A stretch of 64,000 nucleotides of DNA, taken from contig NZ_KI421504.1 in the NCBI RefSeq assembly GCF_000473165.1, positions 2,588,009 through 2,652,008 on the forward strand, written 5' to 3'. Source of the stretch: Leisingera aquimarina DSM 24565. GTDB taxonomy: Bacteria > Pseudomonadota > Alphaproteobacteria > Rhodobacterales > Rhodobacteraceae. Within the stretch, counting starts at the first letter, position 1. Every line of letters begins with the position of its first letter. The notes under the pieces were generated by a model. That model saw only the letters and a list, made by a program, of their open reading frames with translations. It had not been told where the DNA came from and made no database searches. Positions 1-8,880 of the stretch are shown here, one piece after another. The position numbers and the translations under genes are program-made.

Positions 1-602
1 CCGGATGCAATCTGGGTCCTGTGAACGTCAAAGACGGGCAGATCGGCGCCGTCAGCGCCTTTGTTCTCGCCGCGCTTGGCAAAGACCAGGGCACCGCCTG
101 CAGGCTTGGCAACCGCGTCCAGGTCGTTGGCCAGGCGGGTGAGGAAGTTCAAATCGCTTTCGCTGGTCTGGGCAAGATAGGCGTAAGAATGGGCCTTCAG
201 GCTGTCGCTGATGACGGCTTTCAGCCCGTGCTCCCCTGCGATTTTGCCGACAAGATCCGCAACAGTCACTTTGTGCCAGGAGCGGGTTTTCTTGGCCCGG
301 ATGCCGCCCAGCATATCAGCCGCCTTGGCCCCGATCGTCATTGTATCGGGCGCCAGCTCACCGCTGATCTCATCGACGGTGAACTGGCCGAGTTCGACCA
401 GGTCATTGGTGAAGCCGAGGGCAATTTCCAGCTTGGCGCCGGTCGCGGGCAGGGCGACGGCATAGTCGCGGTCATCCACCTGGATCTCGGCGCGGTCTGA
501 CTTGCTGCCTGCCTCATCGACCACGGTCAGGCCAATGAGCCGGTCGGCGAAATTACCGGTGACGTCGGCGCCGTCTGCGATGATCCGGAAGGCGATTTTC
601 AT
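1..602 (-). CDS. phage late control protein D (baseplate hub, gpD-like), 3' end cut by window
   Basis: Tail/baseplate hub protein of the P2 late-control D family. The reading frame starts at ATG 602 and runs off the left edge, so only the N-terminal ~200 residues are visible. Readable text includes MKIAFRIIADGADVTGNF at the start, then a family-like stretch around KVTVADLVGKIAGEHGL and SESDLNFLTRLANDLDAV, which matches the fold of gpD/VgrG-like hubs. The gene follows tail X with a 3-base gap and tail U before that, the P2 order U-X-D. The frame is open throughout the visible part. Because the upstream tail genes are broken, it is probably a relic rather than a working tail gene. Confidence 0.82.
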   Translation of the reverse strand, partial: MKIAFRIIADGADVTGNFADRLIGLTVVDEAGSKSDRAEIQVDDRDYAVALPATGAKLEIALGFTNDLVELGQFTVDEISGELAPDTMTIGAKAADMLGGIRAKKTRSWHKVTVADLVGKIAGEHGLKAVISDSLKAHSYAYLAQTSESDLNFLTRLANDLDAVAKPAGGALVFAKRGENKGADGADLPVFDVHRTQIAS

Positions 603-605
603 GGC

Positions 606-809
606 TCAGCCCCAGAGCCGCACGGGCTTGCGCACGGTTGCGGGCTGCGCAGCGGGCAAGGTGATTTCAAGGCCCTTGGGAAGAATGGGGCCAAGCTGGG
701 CAAGACCCGGATTTGCCTCATAGACCGCGACGGCCATGTCTTCGCGGCCGTAGTGGTCCTTGCAGATCTCATCCACCATGTCGCCTTCGCTGGTACGGTA
801 CGTGGTCAT
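606..809 (-). CDS. phage tail protein X (gpX-like, LysM-type)
   Basis: Short P2 gpX-type tail protein of 67 residues, with the LysM-like pattern of that family: TTYRTSEGDMVDEICKDHYG at the N-terminus and GPILPKGLEITLPA near the end. ATG 809 is preferred over GTG 812 because it overlaps the tail U stop as TGATG, typical of translationally coupled tail genes. It sits between tail U and the D gene. The length is normal for the family and no defect is visible. In P2 the protein is needed for tail completion. Here it belongs to a remnant. Confidence 0.88.
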   Translation of the reverse strand: MTTYRTSEGDMVDEICKDHYGREDMAVAVYEANPGLAQLGPILPKGLEITLPAAQPATVRKPVRLWG

Positions 810-1237
810 CACAAGCCCCCGAAGAATGAGGACAGAACACCATTGTCCTGGCCGTAGGATTTCAGGTTCATGGTGAACTCAATCTTGCGGGGGGCGCCGT
901 CCGCCAGAAAGAGGCTTTTGCGCTCTTCCACGCGGGTGATCGTCCAGCGGTCCCAGACCCAGCCCAGCCCGTCCACCATCATCATCGGCAAGCCGGTTTT
1001 GGCCTGCAGCCGCATCAGTTCAACCTGCCTTAAACCGCCCTTGAAATGGGGGTAAATCACCCCTTCAAGGGTGAGGTCTTCGGCATCCGGGCCAGTGTAC
1101 TGCAGGGCCGGGGCGCGGCCGATCCGGTCCACCTTCTGCCAGCGGTAGCCGGCGGTGCGGGAAAACTGCTGATAGGAGCCGCCGGACATTCCAAAACGGA
1201 ACACCCCCAGCGCCATCATGACCAAACCAAGCTGCAT
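809..1237 (-). CDS. phage tail protein U (gpU-like tail terminator/completion protein)
   Basis: A 142-residue P2 gpU-family protein. Typical text is the early FRFGMSGGSYQQFSRT, then GPDAEDLTLEGVIYPHF, and a C-terminal segment predicting antiparallel strands (GLGWVWDRWTITRVEER). It follows the tape-measure gene with a one-base stop/start overlap (TGATG) and overlaps tail X, so the T-U-X-D coupling of a P2-like late operon is preserved. The reading frame is complete. Its function in tail completion is known from the family. The surrounding deletion makes function here doubtful. Confidence 0.88.
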   Translation of the reverse strand: MQLGLVMMALGVFRFGMSGGSYQQFSRTAGYRWQKVDRIGRAPALQYTGPDAEDLTLEGVIYPHFKGGLRQVELMRLQAKTGLPMMMVDGLGWVWDRWTITRVEERKSLFLADGAPRKIEFTMNLKSYGQDNGVLSSFFGGL

Positions 1238-3015
1238 CAGTAATCCAATCCGTCATGCAGATCCGCGCGGCGGTCGCTGTCTCTGCGTTTGAGCTGGCGC
1301 ATGACTTCCCGTGCGATTGCCTCGCCGTCCTGGCCGGGCTGCGGATAGATATTGACGCTGACCGTGTCGCCTTGCCGGGTGATCTGCGGGGCGGGGGCCT
1401 GCGCCGCCAGAGCCGGGCGCGGGTCAATGCGCTGTGCGATCTCCGCCTTGCCGGGCAGGGCGGCTGCAGGTGCCGCCAGGGCGGTGGCCGCCATCGCCGC
1501 TTTAAGGGCACGGGCGGGCAGGATGCTGCCCGGCACCTTCGGGACAAACACCTCCGGTTCCCGCCGTTCGCCGATCAGATAGGACAGGCCTGGCAGCACA
1601 GGTCCGCCGCTGTCCCGGTTGCCCTGCACGCGCGGGGCGACAGAGCCGGACAGCGGGTGTGCCCGTGCCGCCGGAGTGGCCGGGCCACCGCCGCCGCTGG
1701 CCCAGTTCTGCAGGTCTGTCAGCCATTGCGGCTTCAAGTCCTTCAGCTTGTTGGTGATGAAGGTCACCAGCTGGTCCACAATGGACGCCATTCCGTCCCA
1801 TAGGGATTTCATGAAGGTGACGCCGGTTGCGAACAGGCTGAACTCTTTGAACTTGGCGATGATCTGATCCGGAACGCCCAGCAGCTCCATCACATAGGCG
1901 ACAAGGCCGATGGCGCCCTCTACCGCCAGGGTGAAGGGGTTGAACTCGGCCAGCAGCTTGAACACGCCCTTGATTATGCCCTCATCAAAGGCAGCGCGGA
2001 CCAGGTCCACTTTTTCGGTGATGGCCCCGGTGATCTTGTCCCAGTTGTCATAGACGGCATAGGCCAGCCCCGCGACAGATGCGATGATAAGGCCAATCGG
2101 GTTCGCCATAGCCAGGACGCCCAGGCGCACAAATCCCTTGGCCAAGAGGCTCACGCCGGACAGCAGCCATTTGATAGGGCCTTTGGCCACCCAGGCCAGC
2201 AGCTTGCCCGCGCCGATGATAGGCGTCATGGGCAGCCACCAGATGTATTTCAGGGCGGCAAACCCGGCATAGAGTGCAGCGATGGAGCCAAGCACCTGGC
2301 CGTTGATGCCTGTCCACTGGCTGAGCTTGCCGACAAAGCCGCCCAGAGCCTGACCCGCGCCGTTGCCCCAGGCCGTCCATTCATCGCGGGTTGCATCCAG
2401 CGGACCAATGAGGTTGCCGAACCAGCCCCAGAGCCGCTTCACCGCGTCCACAATCCCGTCCAGCATCGGCGCGGCCGGGCCAAGGGAGGCGCGGAACGAG
2501 GACCAGAAGCCGGTGAAGAAAGCCTGCAGGCCGGACCAGTTGTTGTAGATCCAGACGCCGCCCATCGCCACGCCTGCAATCAGCGCGCCAATGCCGGTGG
2601 CCAGGAAGGCAAAACGGATGGCAATCAGGGCGGCCCGGACCAGCTTCAGCGGGTTCAGAAGGGCCAGCAGCCCGCGCGCAAGCTGCGGCGCCAGCGCCAG
2701 AAGCCAGCTTCCGGCCCGGATGATATGCAGGAACGGCGGCAGGATGGAAAACAGCGTCCAGCGCAGGGCGATGGAGGCCAGCTTGAAGGTGAACAGCGCC
2801 AGCGCGGCTTTCATCATTCCATTGATCAATTCCGGATGCGCGGCTGACCATTCCGTAACTGCGGCAATGACTGGCATCAGGCTTTCCATCAGCTCGTTGA
2901 GCTGCGGCAGCAGGGTGGAGCCAACCACAACGGCCAGCCCTTTGGCAAACTCCAGCAGGCGCTGGCGCTGCACAAAGGTGGTTGCGGCCTGGCGGCTGTA
3001 TTTCTCTTCCATCAT
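1237..3015 (-). pseudogene. phage tail tape-measure protein, N-terminally truncated remnant
   Basis: The 592-residue open frame has the hydrophobic, Gly/Ala-rich helical character of a tape-measure protein (LARGLLALLNPLKLVRAAL, IGALIAGVAMGGVWIYNNW, YAVYDNWDKITGAITEKVD) and a C-terminal Pro/Gly region. Family members of P2-like phages are usually longer, with a coiled-coil N-terminus that is missing here. Immediately upstream, at about 3025, the sequence switches to a tail-sheath fragment in another frame, so the 5' part of this gene, the tail-tube gene and the small E/E' genes are deleted. ATG 3015/3012 is the first usable start but is probably just an internal Met of the original protein. 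Confidence 0.8.
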
Positions 3016-3021
3016 TCGTTG

Positions 3022-3210
3022 CAGAAACCGGGTCGAAGGCGGTCACGCCGGGGTCAATGATGAACAGACGCTCGGAGCCGTAATTCTGCCGGTCCAGTTT
3101 GGCGTCGGTTTCGGTGTGTTGGGGCCGTCCTGCAGAACCACGGCGCGGGTTTTCTCAGCAATCGTGATCAGGCTCGACACAACCGGGTTGCCACGCCAGG
3201 CAGGGAGTTT
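3022..3210 (-). pseudogene. phage tail sheath fragment (FI-like), frameshifted and fused to tape-measure remnant
   Basis: Read on the minus strand, the segment encodes RGNPVVSSLITIAEKTRAVV then QDGPNT. After a one-base slip near 3114 it continues in another frame as TETDAKLDRQNYGSERLFII and DPGVTAFDPVSATND. Joined, this resembles the central region of P2-type tail sheath proteins, where a helix ending in a KTRA/KLRA motif precedes a strand and a motif like WPDFLAWD. Taken without the slip, the frame stops at 3043. Only about 60 residues are recognisable. The downstream end meets the tape-measure remnant at about 3025. The family assignment is from memory of sheath sequences and has not been aligned. 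Confidence 0.6.
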
Positions 3211-3676
3211 CCGCACAGCCTCAGCCGTTAAAGGTTCTGGCAGGAAGGTCGCATTGCCGACAGCCGCGCGTGTGCCTTCGGACGCGGGGGGAGGGCTTTC
3301 AAATTCGCGCCCGGCCGGGCTGCTCACTGCGGCTGCAGCGGCGTCATTTCCCTTCAGGCAGGCAGCACAAAGGCCTGATTTTGGGCGGAGGATCGCACGG
3401 TCATGCTCCCGTTCCACAAGCCGGGCGGGTGACGGCATTGCAAAATACGCAATGTCCCAAGCAGGCTGAGGTGCTTCCAGCGCAGCCCGGCATCCCCTGA
3501 TAACAAGATACTCTTTACATCGAAATGGCCCCGGAAACCGGAGCATAACCGTGCGTTAACGATACCTTAACTTCATCGGCCTATCCATTCAGGTTTTCCT
3601 GACCTTAGGTGAACCTGTGCGGGGTCGCGGCAATTCGGCCATTGACGCGCCGCTGCGGCGGGAACAGTCTCGGCGC
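3211..3676. other. intergenic/prophage edge, no confident gene
   Basis: The minus-strand frame that contains the sheath fragment stays open up to 3546, but its upstream part (for example DIAYFAMPSPARLVEREHDR) has no recognisable family. I regard it as decayed prophage flank rather than a gene. From about 3547 the base composition drops just before glnE (a stretch around 3545-3600 rich in A/T), which is the likely place for the glnE promoter. No attachment-site repeat could be recognised, because only one prophage end lies in the window. Confidence 0.4.
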
Positions 3677-6481
3677 ATGACCACAGCCCTGAATATCTCC
3701 CGCATTCCCCGTCCTTTTGATCCCGGCCTCGGCGCCGAGGCGCGCAGCCTGGTGCCGGAACTGTCTGGCGCGTTTGCGGAACTGGTGGCAGGCGCCTGCG
3801 GCTCCAGCCCGTATCTCAAGGAGCTGACCGCGCGCGAGGCCGGCTGGCTTCCGCAGGCGCTGCAAGATCCTGACGCCGCGCTGGCGGCGGTCTTTGCGGA
3901 CTGCCGGGTGCTGGAAGGCAGCGGGTTGAAACCGGGCCTGCGCCAGGCCAAACGGCGGCTGGCGCTGCTGACCGCGCTTTGCGACCTCAGCGGCGGCTGG
4001 AGCCTGGAACAGGTGACCGGAGCGCTGACGGATTTCGGGGCGCTTTGTGCGGATGTGGCCATCAAGGCGGAAATCGCCACGCTGGTCCGCCGCAAGAAAC
4101 TGCCGGGCCTGACTGAGGATGATGTGGAATCTGCAGGCGGGCTTTCCATTCTGGCGATGGGCAAGATGGGCGCGCATGAGCTGAACTACAGCTCCGATAT
4201 CGACCTGATTTGCCTGTTCGATGAAACCCGGTTCGACCCGGATGACTTCTTTGAGGCGCGCCAGGGCATGGTGCGCGCAACCAAGAACATGTGCGCCGCC
4301 CTCAGCGACCGCACCGGTGACGGCTATGTGTTCCGCACCGACCTGCGGCTGCGCCCGGACCCGGCGGTCACTCCGGTCTGCCTGGCGATGGAAGCGGCAG
4401 AGCGCTACTACGAAAGCCTGGGCCGCACCTGGGAGCGCGCCGCCTATATCAAGGCGCGCCCCTGTGCCGGCGACATCGCGGCGGGGGAGCGGTTCCTGAA
4501 CACCCTGCGCCCCTTTGTCTGGCGGCGGCACCTGGACTTTGCTGCCATCCAAGACGCCCATGACATCCGCCTGCGCATCCGCGAGAGCAAGGGCACCGGC
4601 GGCGCCCTGCATGTGCCCGGCCACGACATGAAGCTGGGCCGCGGCGGCATTCGCGAGATCGAGTTCTTCACTCAGACTCGCCAGCTGATCGCCGGCGGGC
4701 GCGACGAGAGCCTGCGCCTGCGCGGCACCGTAGAAGGGCTGGCGGCACTTGCGGACAAGGGCTGGGTGCCTCTGGACACCGCTGAAACCCTCTCGGCCCA
4801 CTACCGCGCCCACCGCGAGGTCGAGCACCGCATCCAGATGGTGCATGACGCCCAGACCCACCAGATGCCCAAGTCCGAGGACGGCATTGCCCGGATCGCC
4901 TGCCTGATGGACCGCAATCCGTTGGACCTCGCGGCGGAAATCAGGGACCGGCTGACCGAGGTGCATGAGCTGACAGAGGGGTTCTTTTCTCCCGGCGGTA
5001 AGCCCGCCGCAGACGCGGTACCCGAGGGCACCGCCGAGCTGGATGGTGCCATTATCGCCCGATGGCCGACCTATCCGGCGCTGCGCTCCTCCCGTGGGGC
5101 GCGGATATTCGAACGGCTGAAGCCGGAGTTGCTGTTGCGCGTCGCCAAGACCGCCAAACCGGCCGAAACCCTGGTGGCGCTGGACGGTTTCCTGGCCGGG
5201 CTGCCGGCTGGGGTGCAGCTGTTCTCGCTGTTCGGCGCCAATCCGCAGCTGATCGATCTGCTGGTGGATATCGCCGGCACCTCGCGCGGGCTTGCCAGTT
5301 TCCTGTCCCGCAATTCCGGGGTGTTTGACGCGGTGATCGGCGGCTCCTTCTTTGATCCCTGGCCGGGGGCGGACCTGCTGCGGGCGGAACTGCAAACCCG
5401 GCTGGCACAGGAACGCGATTACGAGGCCCGGCTGGATGCCACCCGCCGCTGGTGCAAGGAATGGCACTTCCGCATCGGCGTGCACCACCTGCGCGGGCTG
5501 ATCGACGGTCATCAGGCCGGTGTCCAATACGCTGAATTGGCCGAGGTTGTGATTGCCGGCATCGCACCGGAGGTGGTGGCGCAGTTTTCCCGCAAGCACG
5601 GCCCCCCGCCGGGGCGCGGCGCGGCAGTTCTGGCAATGGGATCGTTGGGGGCGGGCCAGATCAACTCCCAGTCCGACCTTGATATGATCGTGATCTACGA
5701 TCCGGGCGATGCGGACATGTCCGAGGGCAAGCGCCCGCTGGCCACACGGCCCTATTTCGCCAGGTTGACACAGGCCTTTGTCACCGCGCTGTCGGCCCCG
5801 ATGGCCCAGGGCAAACTTTATGAAGTCGACATGCGCCTGCGGCCTTCGGGTAACCAGGGGCCGGTGGCGGTCAGCCTGACCGGTTTTACCAATTACCAGC
5901 AGAACGAGGCCTGGGTGTGGGAGCATCTGGCGCTGACCCGGGCCCGCACGGTGGCGGGCGACGCCGGCCTGACGGCGGAAATCGAGACCTTCCGCACCGC
6001 TTTCCTGGCAAAGCCGCGGGACTTGGCAAAGGTGCTGCAGGAGGTGTCCGAAATGCGCGTGCGGCTGGCCGCCGCTAAGACGCCGTCGGGCCTTTGGGAT
6101 GCCAAAAACGGCGCCGGACGGATGATGGATATCGAGCTGATGTCACAGGCCGGGGCGCTCACCTCCGATTCGGTGGCGCGTGATGTGGCCTCCGGCCTGC
6201 AGGGCGCTGTCGCTGCCGGATGGCTGAATGACGCGGATGCAGAATACCTGACCGCCAGTTACCGGCTATTCTGGTCGGTGCAAAGTGCCGCGCGGCTGCT
6301 TTCCGGCAAGGCCATCGCGGCGGAGACGGTCGGGGAGGGCGGTGCGCAGTTCCTCTGCCGCTCCACCGGATACGCCCGGCTGGATGCGCTGGAGCAGGAG
6401 CTGCAGACCCGTTACGCACGCTGTGCGGCGCTGATTGCAGAGGCCTTGGAAAGGGGACAGGCGGATGAAGGGCAGCACTGA
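3677..6481 (+). CDS. glnE: bifunctional glutamine synthetase adenylyltransferase/deadenylyltransferase
   Basis: GlnE attaches and removes AMP on glutamine synthetase in response to PII, setting nitrogen assimilation. The protein of 934 residues has the two tandem nucleotidyltransferase domains of the family: the first with GKMGAHELNYSSDIDLI near residue 160, the second with GSLGAGQINSQSDLDMI near residue 653, each carrying the D-x-D metal pair. A regulatory linker lies between them. ATG 3677 (MTTALNISRIPRPFDPG) is preferred to the upstream ATG 3617, whose extra 20 residues (basic, Arg-rich) do not look like the family. The length is normal. The next ORF overlaps its 3' end by 17 bases. Confidence 0.96.
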   Translation: MTTALNISRIPRPFDPGLGAEARSLVPELSGAFAELVAGACGSSPYLKELTAREAGWLPQALQDPDAALAAVFADCRVLEGSGLKPGLRQAKRRLALLTALCDLSGGWSLEQVTGALTDFGALCADVAIKAEIATLVRRKKLPGLTEDDVESAGGLSILAMGKMGAHELNYSSDIDLICLFDETRFDPDDFFEARQGMVRATKNMCAALSDRTGDGYVFRTDLRLRPDPAVTPVCLAMEAAERYYESLGRTWERAAYIKARPCAGDIAAGERFLNTLRPFVWRRHLDFAAIQDAHDIRLRIRESKGTGGALHVPGHDMKLGRGGIREIEFFTQTRQLIAGGRDESLRLRGTVEGLAALADKGWVPLDTAETLSAHYRAHREVEHRIQMVHDAQTHQMPKSEDGIARIACLMDRNPLDLAAEIRDRLTEVHELTEGFFSPGGKPAADAVPEGTAELDGAIIARWPTYPALRSSRGARIFERLKPELLLRVAKTAKPAETLVALDGFLAGLPAGVQLFSLFGANPQLIDLLVDIAGTSRGLASFLSRNSGVFDAVIGGSFFDPWPGADLLRAELQTRLAQERDYEARLDATRRWCKEWHFRIGVHHLRGLIDGHQAGVQYAELAEVVIAGIAPEVVAQFSRKHGPPPGRGAAVLAMGSLGAGQINSQSDLDMIVIYDPGDADMSEGKRPLATRPYFARLTQAFVTALSAPMAQGKLYEVDMRLRPSGNQGPVAVSLTGFTNYQQNEAWVWEHLALTRARTVAGDAGLTAEIETFRTAFLAKPRDLAKVLQEVSEMRVRLAAAKTPSGLWDAKNGAGRMMDIELMSQAGALTSDSVARDVASGLQGAVAAGWLNDADAEYLTASYRLFWSVQSAARLLSGKAIAAETVGEGGAQFLCRSTGYARLDALEQELQTRYARCAALIAEALERGQADEGQH

Positions 6482-6734
6482 ACAGGACCCGCGCGGTCTG
6501 ATCTACGAATCCTACCGGATCGACGGCATCACGGACGCGCAATGCCGCAGCATTTTCTTTGACTGGGCATTGGGCATGGATGCGGCCCGCGACAGCCGGG
6601 AAGACATCGGCGCGCTGCTGGTCATGTACGGCAATGCCAATCCGGACCACCCGATGACTGCAGTGCTGCGCGACGGGCTGGAAGGCAGCGCCACACCGCG
6701 CCGCCGCGGCGGCTGGCGCTCGCGCGAGCGGTGA
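6465..6734 (+). CDS. conserved small hypothetical protein coupled to glnE
   Basis: An 89-residue protein (MKGSTEQDPRGLIYESYRI...) beginning inside the last codons of glnE, with AAGGGGACAG as ribosome-binding site. It has no membrane segment or signal peptide. The N-terminal half predicts helices and contains DALGMD-like text (DWALGMDAARDSRED); the last 20 residues are Arg-rich. I recognise it only as a short family that travels with glnE in Rhodobacterales. The overlap implies co-translation with glnE, but no function can be assigned. Confidence 0.75.
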   Translation: MKGSTEQDPRGLIYESYRIDGITDAQCRSIFFDWALGMDAARDSREDIGALLVMYGNANPDHPMTAVLRDGLEGSATPRRRGGWRSRER

Positions 6735-6907
6735 GGACAGCATCTGTGCGGGCCGGGGCAATAGTTACCCGGCCATAAACATTCGTTAATTTTTCGCTAA
6801 ATTGGACTTAATTTGTCCCAATTCTGCCCTGATTGACCCTCATCCTGCTCTTGAACCCGCCTGCTGGTCCCTGATCCGGCGGCTTGAAAACGGTAAGGAG
6901 CAGAGTC

Positions 6908-7576
6908 ATGAACATCTTCCGCAGCCTCGCATTCGTCTCCCTTGGGCTGATGGTTTCCGCCTGCGCCTCGGTGGACGTGCCATCGCGCAACTTGCCGTTC
7001 GAGCCGGTGCCCGACGCGGCGGTGAACGTGCCCGACGGTTATGAATCCTTGCCGCAGGTGGATCCGGTGCCGGCCCTGCGGGTCAGCAGCGTCACCGTCG
7101 ATGTGCCGCGCAGCCTCACCGTTTCCGAGGCCAACAGTTATCTGCCCAAGGGCGATATTGTCTGGCGCGAGGATCCTTACGGCGACCGCCACGCCCAGGT
7201 GCAAAAAATCGTGCAGCGCGCCATCGAGGCGGGCAGCACTGGCATGGGCGGCGCGATCGAGGCCGACTTGCATATCGAGTTGCAGCGTTTCCACGCCCTG
7301 ACCCAAAAGGCCCGCTACACCACCGGCGGCATTCACGCGATCACCTTCAAGATGCGCCTCACCGATCCGGCCACCGGCGCCCTGCTGCGCCCGGAAAAAA
7401 CGGTTGATGCCGACCTCAAGGCCTTTGGCGGCGCCCGCGCCCTGGAAGCCATGTCGCGCGGCCAGACCCAGAAAGTGCGCATCACCGGCCATCTGGCAAA
7501 TGTGGTCCGCCAGGAGCTGACCAAACCCGGCAGCTACCAGAACCCGCGTCTGGGACTGCTGCAGGCCCTGCAGTAA
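6908..7576 (+). CDS. conserved lipoprotein of unknown function (possibly DUF6778)
   Basis: A 222-residue exported lipoprotein. The N-terminus MNIFRSLAFVSLGLMVSAC is a lipoprotein signal with the lipid-attached Cys at residue 19. The mature part begins ASVDVPSRNLPFEPVPDAAV and ends in a region resembling outer-membrane-associated domains (ITFKMRLTDPATGALL). ATG 6908 has AAGGAG eight bases upstream, better than ATG 6884. A leader with an AT-rich box around 6776-6815 could hold its promoter, and a strong terminator follows, so it is probably monocistronic. The DUF name is from memory and unverified. The role is unknown. Confidence 0.85.
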   Translation: MNIFRSLAFVSLGLMVSACASVDVPSRNLPFEPVPDAAVNVPDGYESLPQVDPVPALRVSSVTVDVPRSLTVSEANSYLPKGDIVWREDPYGDRHAQVQKIVQRAIEAGSTGMGGAIEADLHIELQRFHALTQKARYTTGGIHAITFKMRLTDPATGALLRPEKTVDADLKAFGGARALEAMSRGQTQKVRITGHLANVVRQELTKPGSYQNPRLGLLQALQ

Positions 7577-7606
7577 AGCCAGCCCGCTGCGGCGACGTTC
7601 TGCGGG

Positions 7607-7628
7607 AAGGGGCCATGCGGCCCCTTTT
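7607..7628 (+). terminator. rho-independent terminator after the lipoprotein gene
   Basis: An eight-base perfect stem (AAGGGGCC / GGCCCCTT) with a four-base loop runs into TTTT, 30 bases after the lipoprotein stop. It separates this gene from the methyltransferase gene downstream. Confidence 0.85.
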
Positions 7629-7659
7629 CCTGTTCCGGGCTTAAGGCTATGAGGACCCC

Positions 7660-8874
7660 ATGACAGCCTCCTCAGATGCGCTTCAGCGCCCCCGCGTGAA
7701 AATGAAACCCAAATCCAACGCCCGCGCCATCCGGCACGGGTTTCCTTGGGTTTATGCCAATGAACTGGTCACCGACCGCCGCACCCGCAAGCTGGCGCCC
7801 GGCACCCTCGCGGTGCTGGAAGACGAGGCGCAGCGCCCGCTGGGGCTGGCTGCGGTCAATCCGGAAAGCAAGATCATCGCCCGGATGCTTGACCGCGACC
7901 CGGAGGCGGTGATTGATCAGGCCTGGTTCGCCGCCCGCCTGTCCCGAGCGCTGGACATGCGCGAACGCTTGTATGACGCGCCCTTCTACCGGCTGGTGCA
8001 TGCCGAATCCGACGGGCTGCCCGGCGTGGTCATCGACCGTTTCGGCACCGCCTGCGTGGTTCAGCCCAACGCCGCCTGGGCCGAGGCGCATCTGGACGCG
8101 CTCACCGCCGCCCTGGCAGAGGTGACCGGCACAGAGGTGATCTTGAAAAACGCCGCCGGCCGCACCCGCGCGCTGGAAGGTCTCGACGATGTGAACCAGA
8201 CCCTGCTGGGCGAAACCCCCGCCGCACCTGTGCCGGTGCAAATGAACGGCGCCACCTATATGGCCGACCTGACTGGCGGCCAGAAAACCGGGCTTTTCTT
8301 CGATCAGCGTGAAAACCATGCCTTCGCCGCCCGCCTCACCGGGCCGGGCGCCAAGGTGCTGGATGTGTTCTCCCATGTGGGCGGCTTCGGCCTGGCGATG
8401 CTTGCAGGCGGGGCAGGGCACGCCACCTGCGTTGACGGCTCTGCCGCCGCCTTGGAACTCGCCGTCCAAGGCGCCGCAGCCGATGGCCATAACGACCGGT
8501 TCGCCGCCCGCCAGGGCGATGCCTTCGAGGTGCTGGCCGCCCTTGGCGAAGAGGGCGAAAGCTTCGACGTCGTTATTTGCGACCCGCCCGCCTTTGCGCC
8601 CTCGAAACAGGCGCTGGAGGCGGGTCTGCGCGCCTATGAACGCATTGCTAAACTGGCGGCACCGCTGGTCAAACCCGGCGGTTATCTCGGCCTGTGCTCC
8701 TGCTCGCACGCGGCGGATCTCGCGAAATTCCGCAACGCCTCGGCCCGCGGTATCGGCAGATCCGGCCGCCGCAGCACGCTGATCCACACCGGGTATGCCG
8801 GCCCTGACCACCCGCAGCTGCCGCAGCTGGCCGAAAGCGGTTACCTTAAGGCCGTGTTCTTCCGGCTGGACTGA
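7660..8874 (+). CDS. class I SAM-dependent rRNA cytosine-C5 methyltransferase, RlmI-like
   Basis: A 404-residue protein with the architecture of RlmI/YccW enzymes, which methylate 23S rRNA cytosine. It has an N-terminal PUA-like RNA-binding region (NARAIRHGFPWVYANEL), an EEHEAD-type middle domain (FYRLVHAESDGLPGVVIDRF), and a C-terminal Rossmann methyltransferase domain. That domain carries the SAM loop VLDVFSHVGGFGLAML and the motif IV CDPPAFAPS near residue 307. The tail contains SCSHAAD, the usual catalytic Cys region of this family. It is followed by the PIN gene with a gap of six bases, so the two are likely co-transcribed. The exact target base cannot be read from sequence. Confidence 0.88.
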   Translation: MTASSDALQRPRVKMKPKSNARAIRHGFPWVYANELVTDRRTRKLAPGTLAVLEDEAQRPLGLAAVNPESKIIARMLDRDPEAVIDQAWFAARLSRALDMRERLYDAPFYRLVHAESDGLPGVVIDRFGTACVVQPNAAWAEAHLDALTAALAEVTGTEVILKNAAGRTRALEGLDDVNQTLLGETPAAPVPVQMNGATYMADLTGGQKTGLFFDQRENHAFAARLTGPGAKVLDVFSHVGGFGLAMLAGGAGHATCVDGSAAALELAVQGAAADGHNDRFAARQGDAFEVLAALGEEGESFDVVICDPPAFAPSKQALEAGLRAYERIAKLAAPLVKPGGYLGLCSCSHAADLAKFRNASARGIGRSGRRSTLIHTGYAGPDHPQLPQLAESGYLKAVFFRLD

Positions 8875-8880
8875 CACGGG

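Noticed and set aside
3043-3546. Intact 167-codon gene upstream of the tape-measure remnant
   Set aside because: Only part of it resembles tail sheath, and the true sheath frame leaves this ORF after a one-base slip at about 3114.
3605-5926. Long minus-strand ORF (773 codons) opposite glnE
   Set aside because: GC-rich shadow of a real gene; the translation is His/Gln/Arg/Gly-rich without family text, and glnE on the plus strand is unmistakable.
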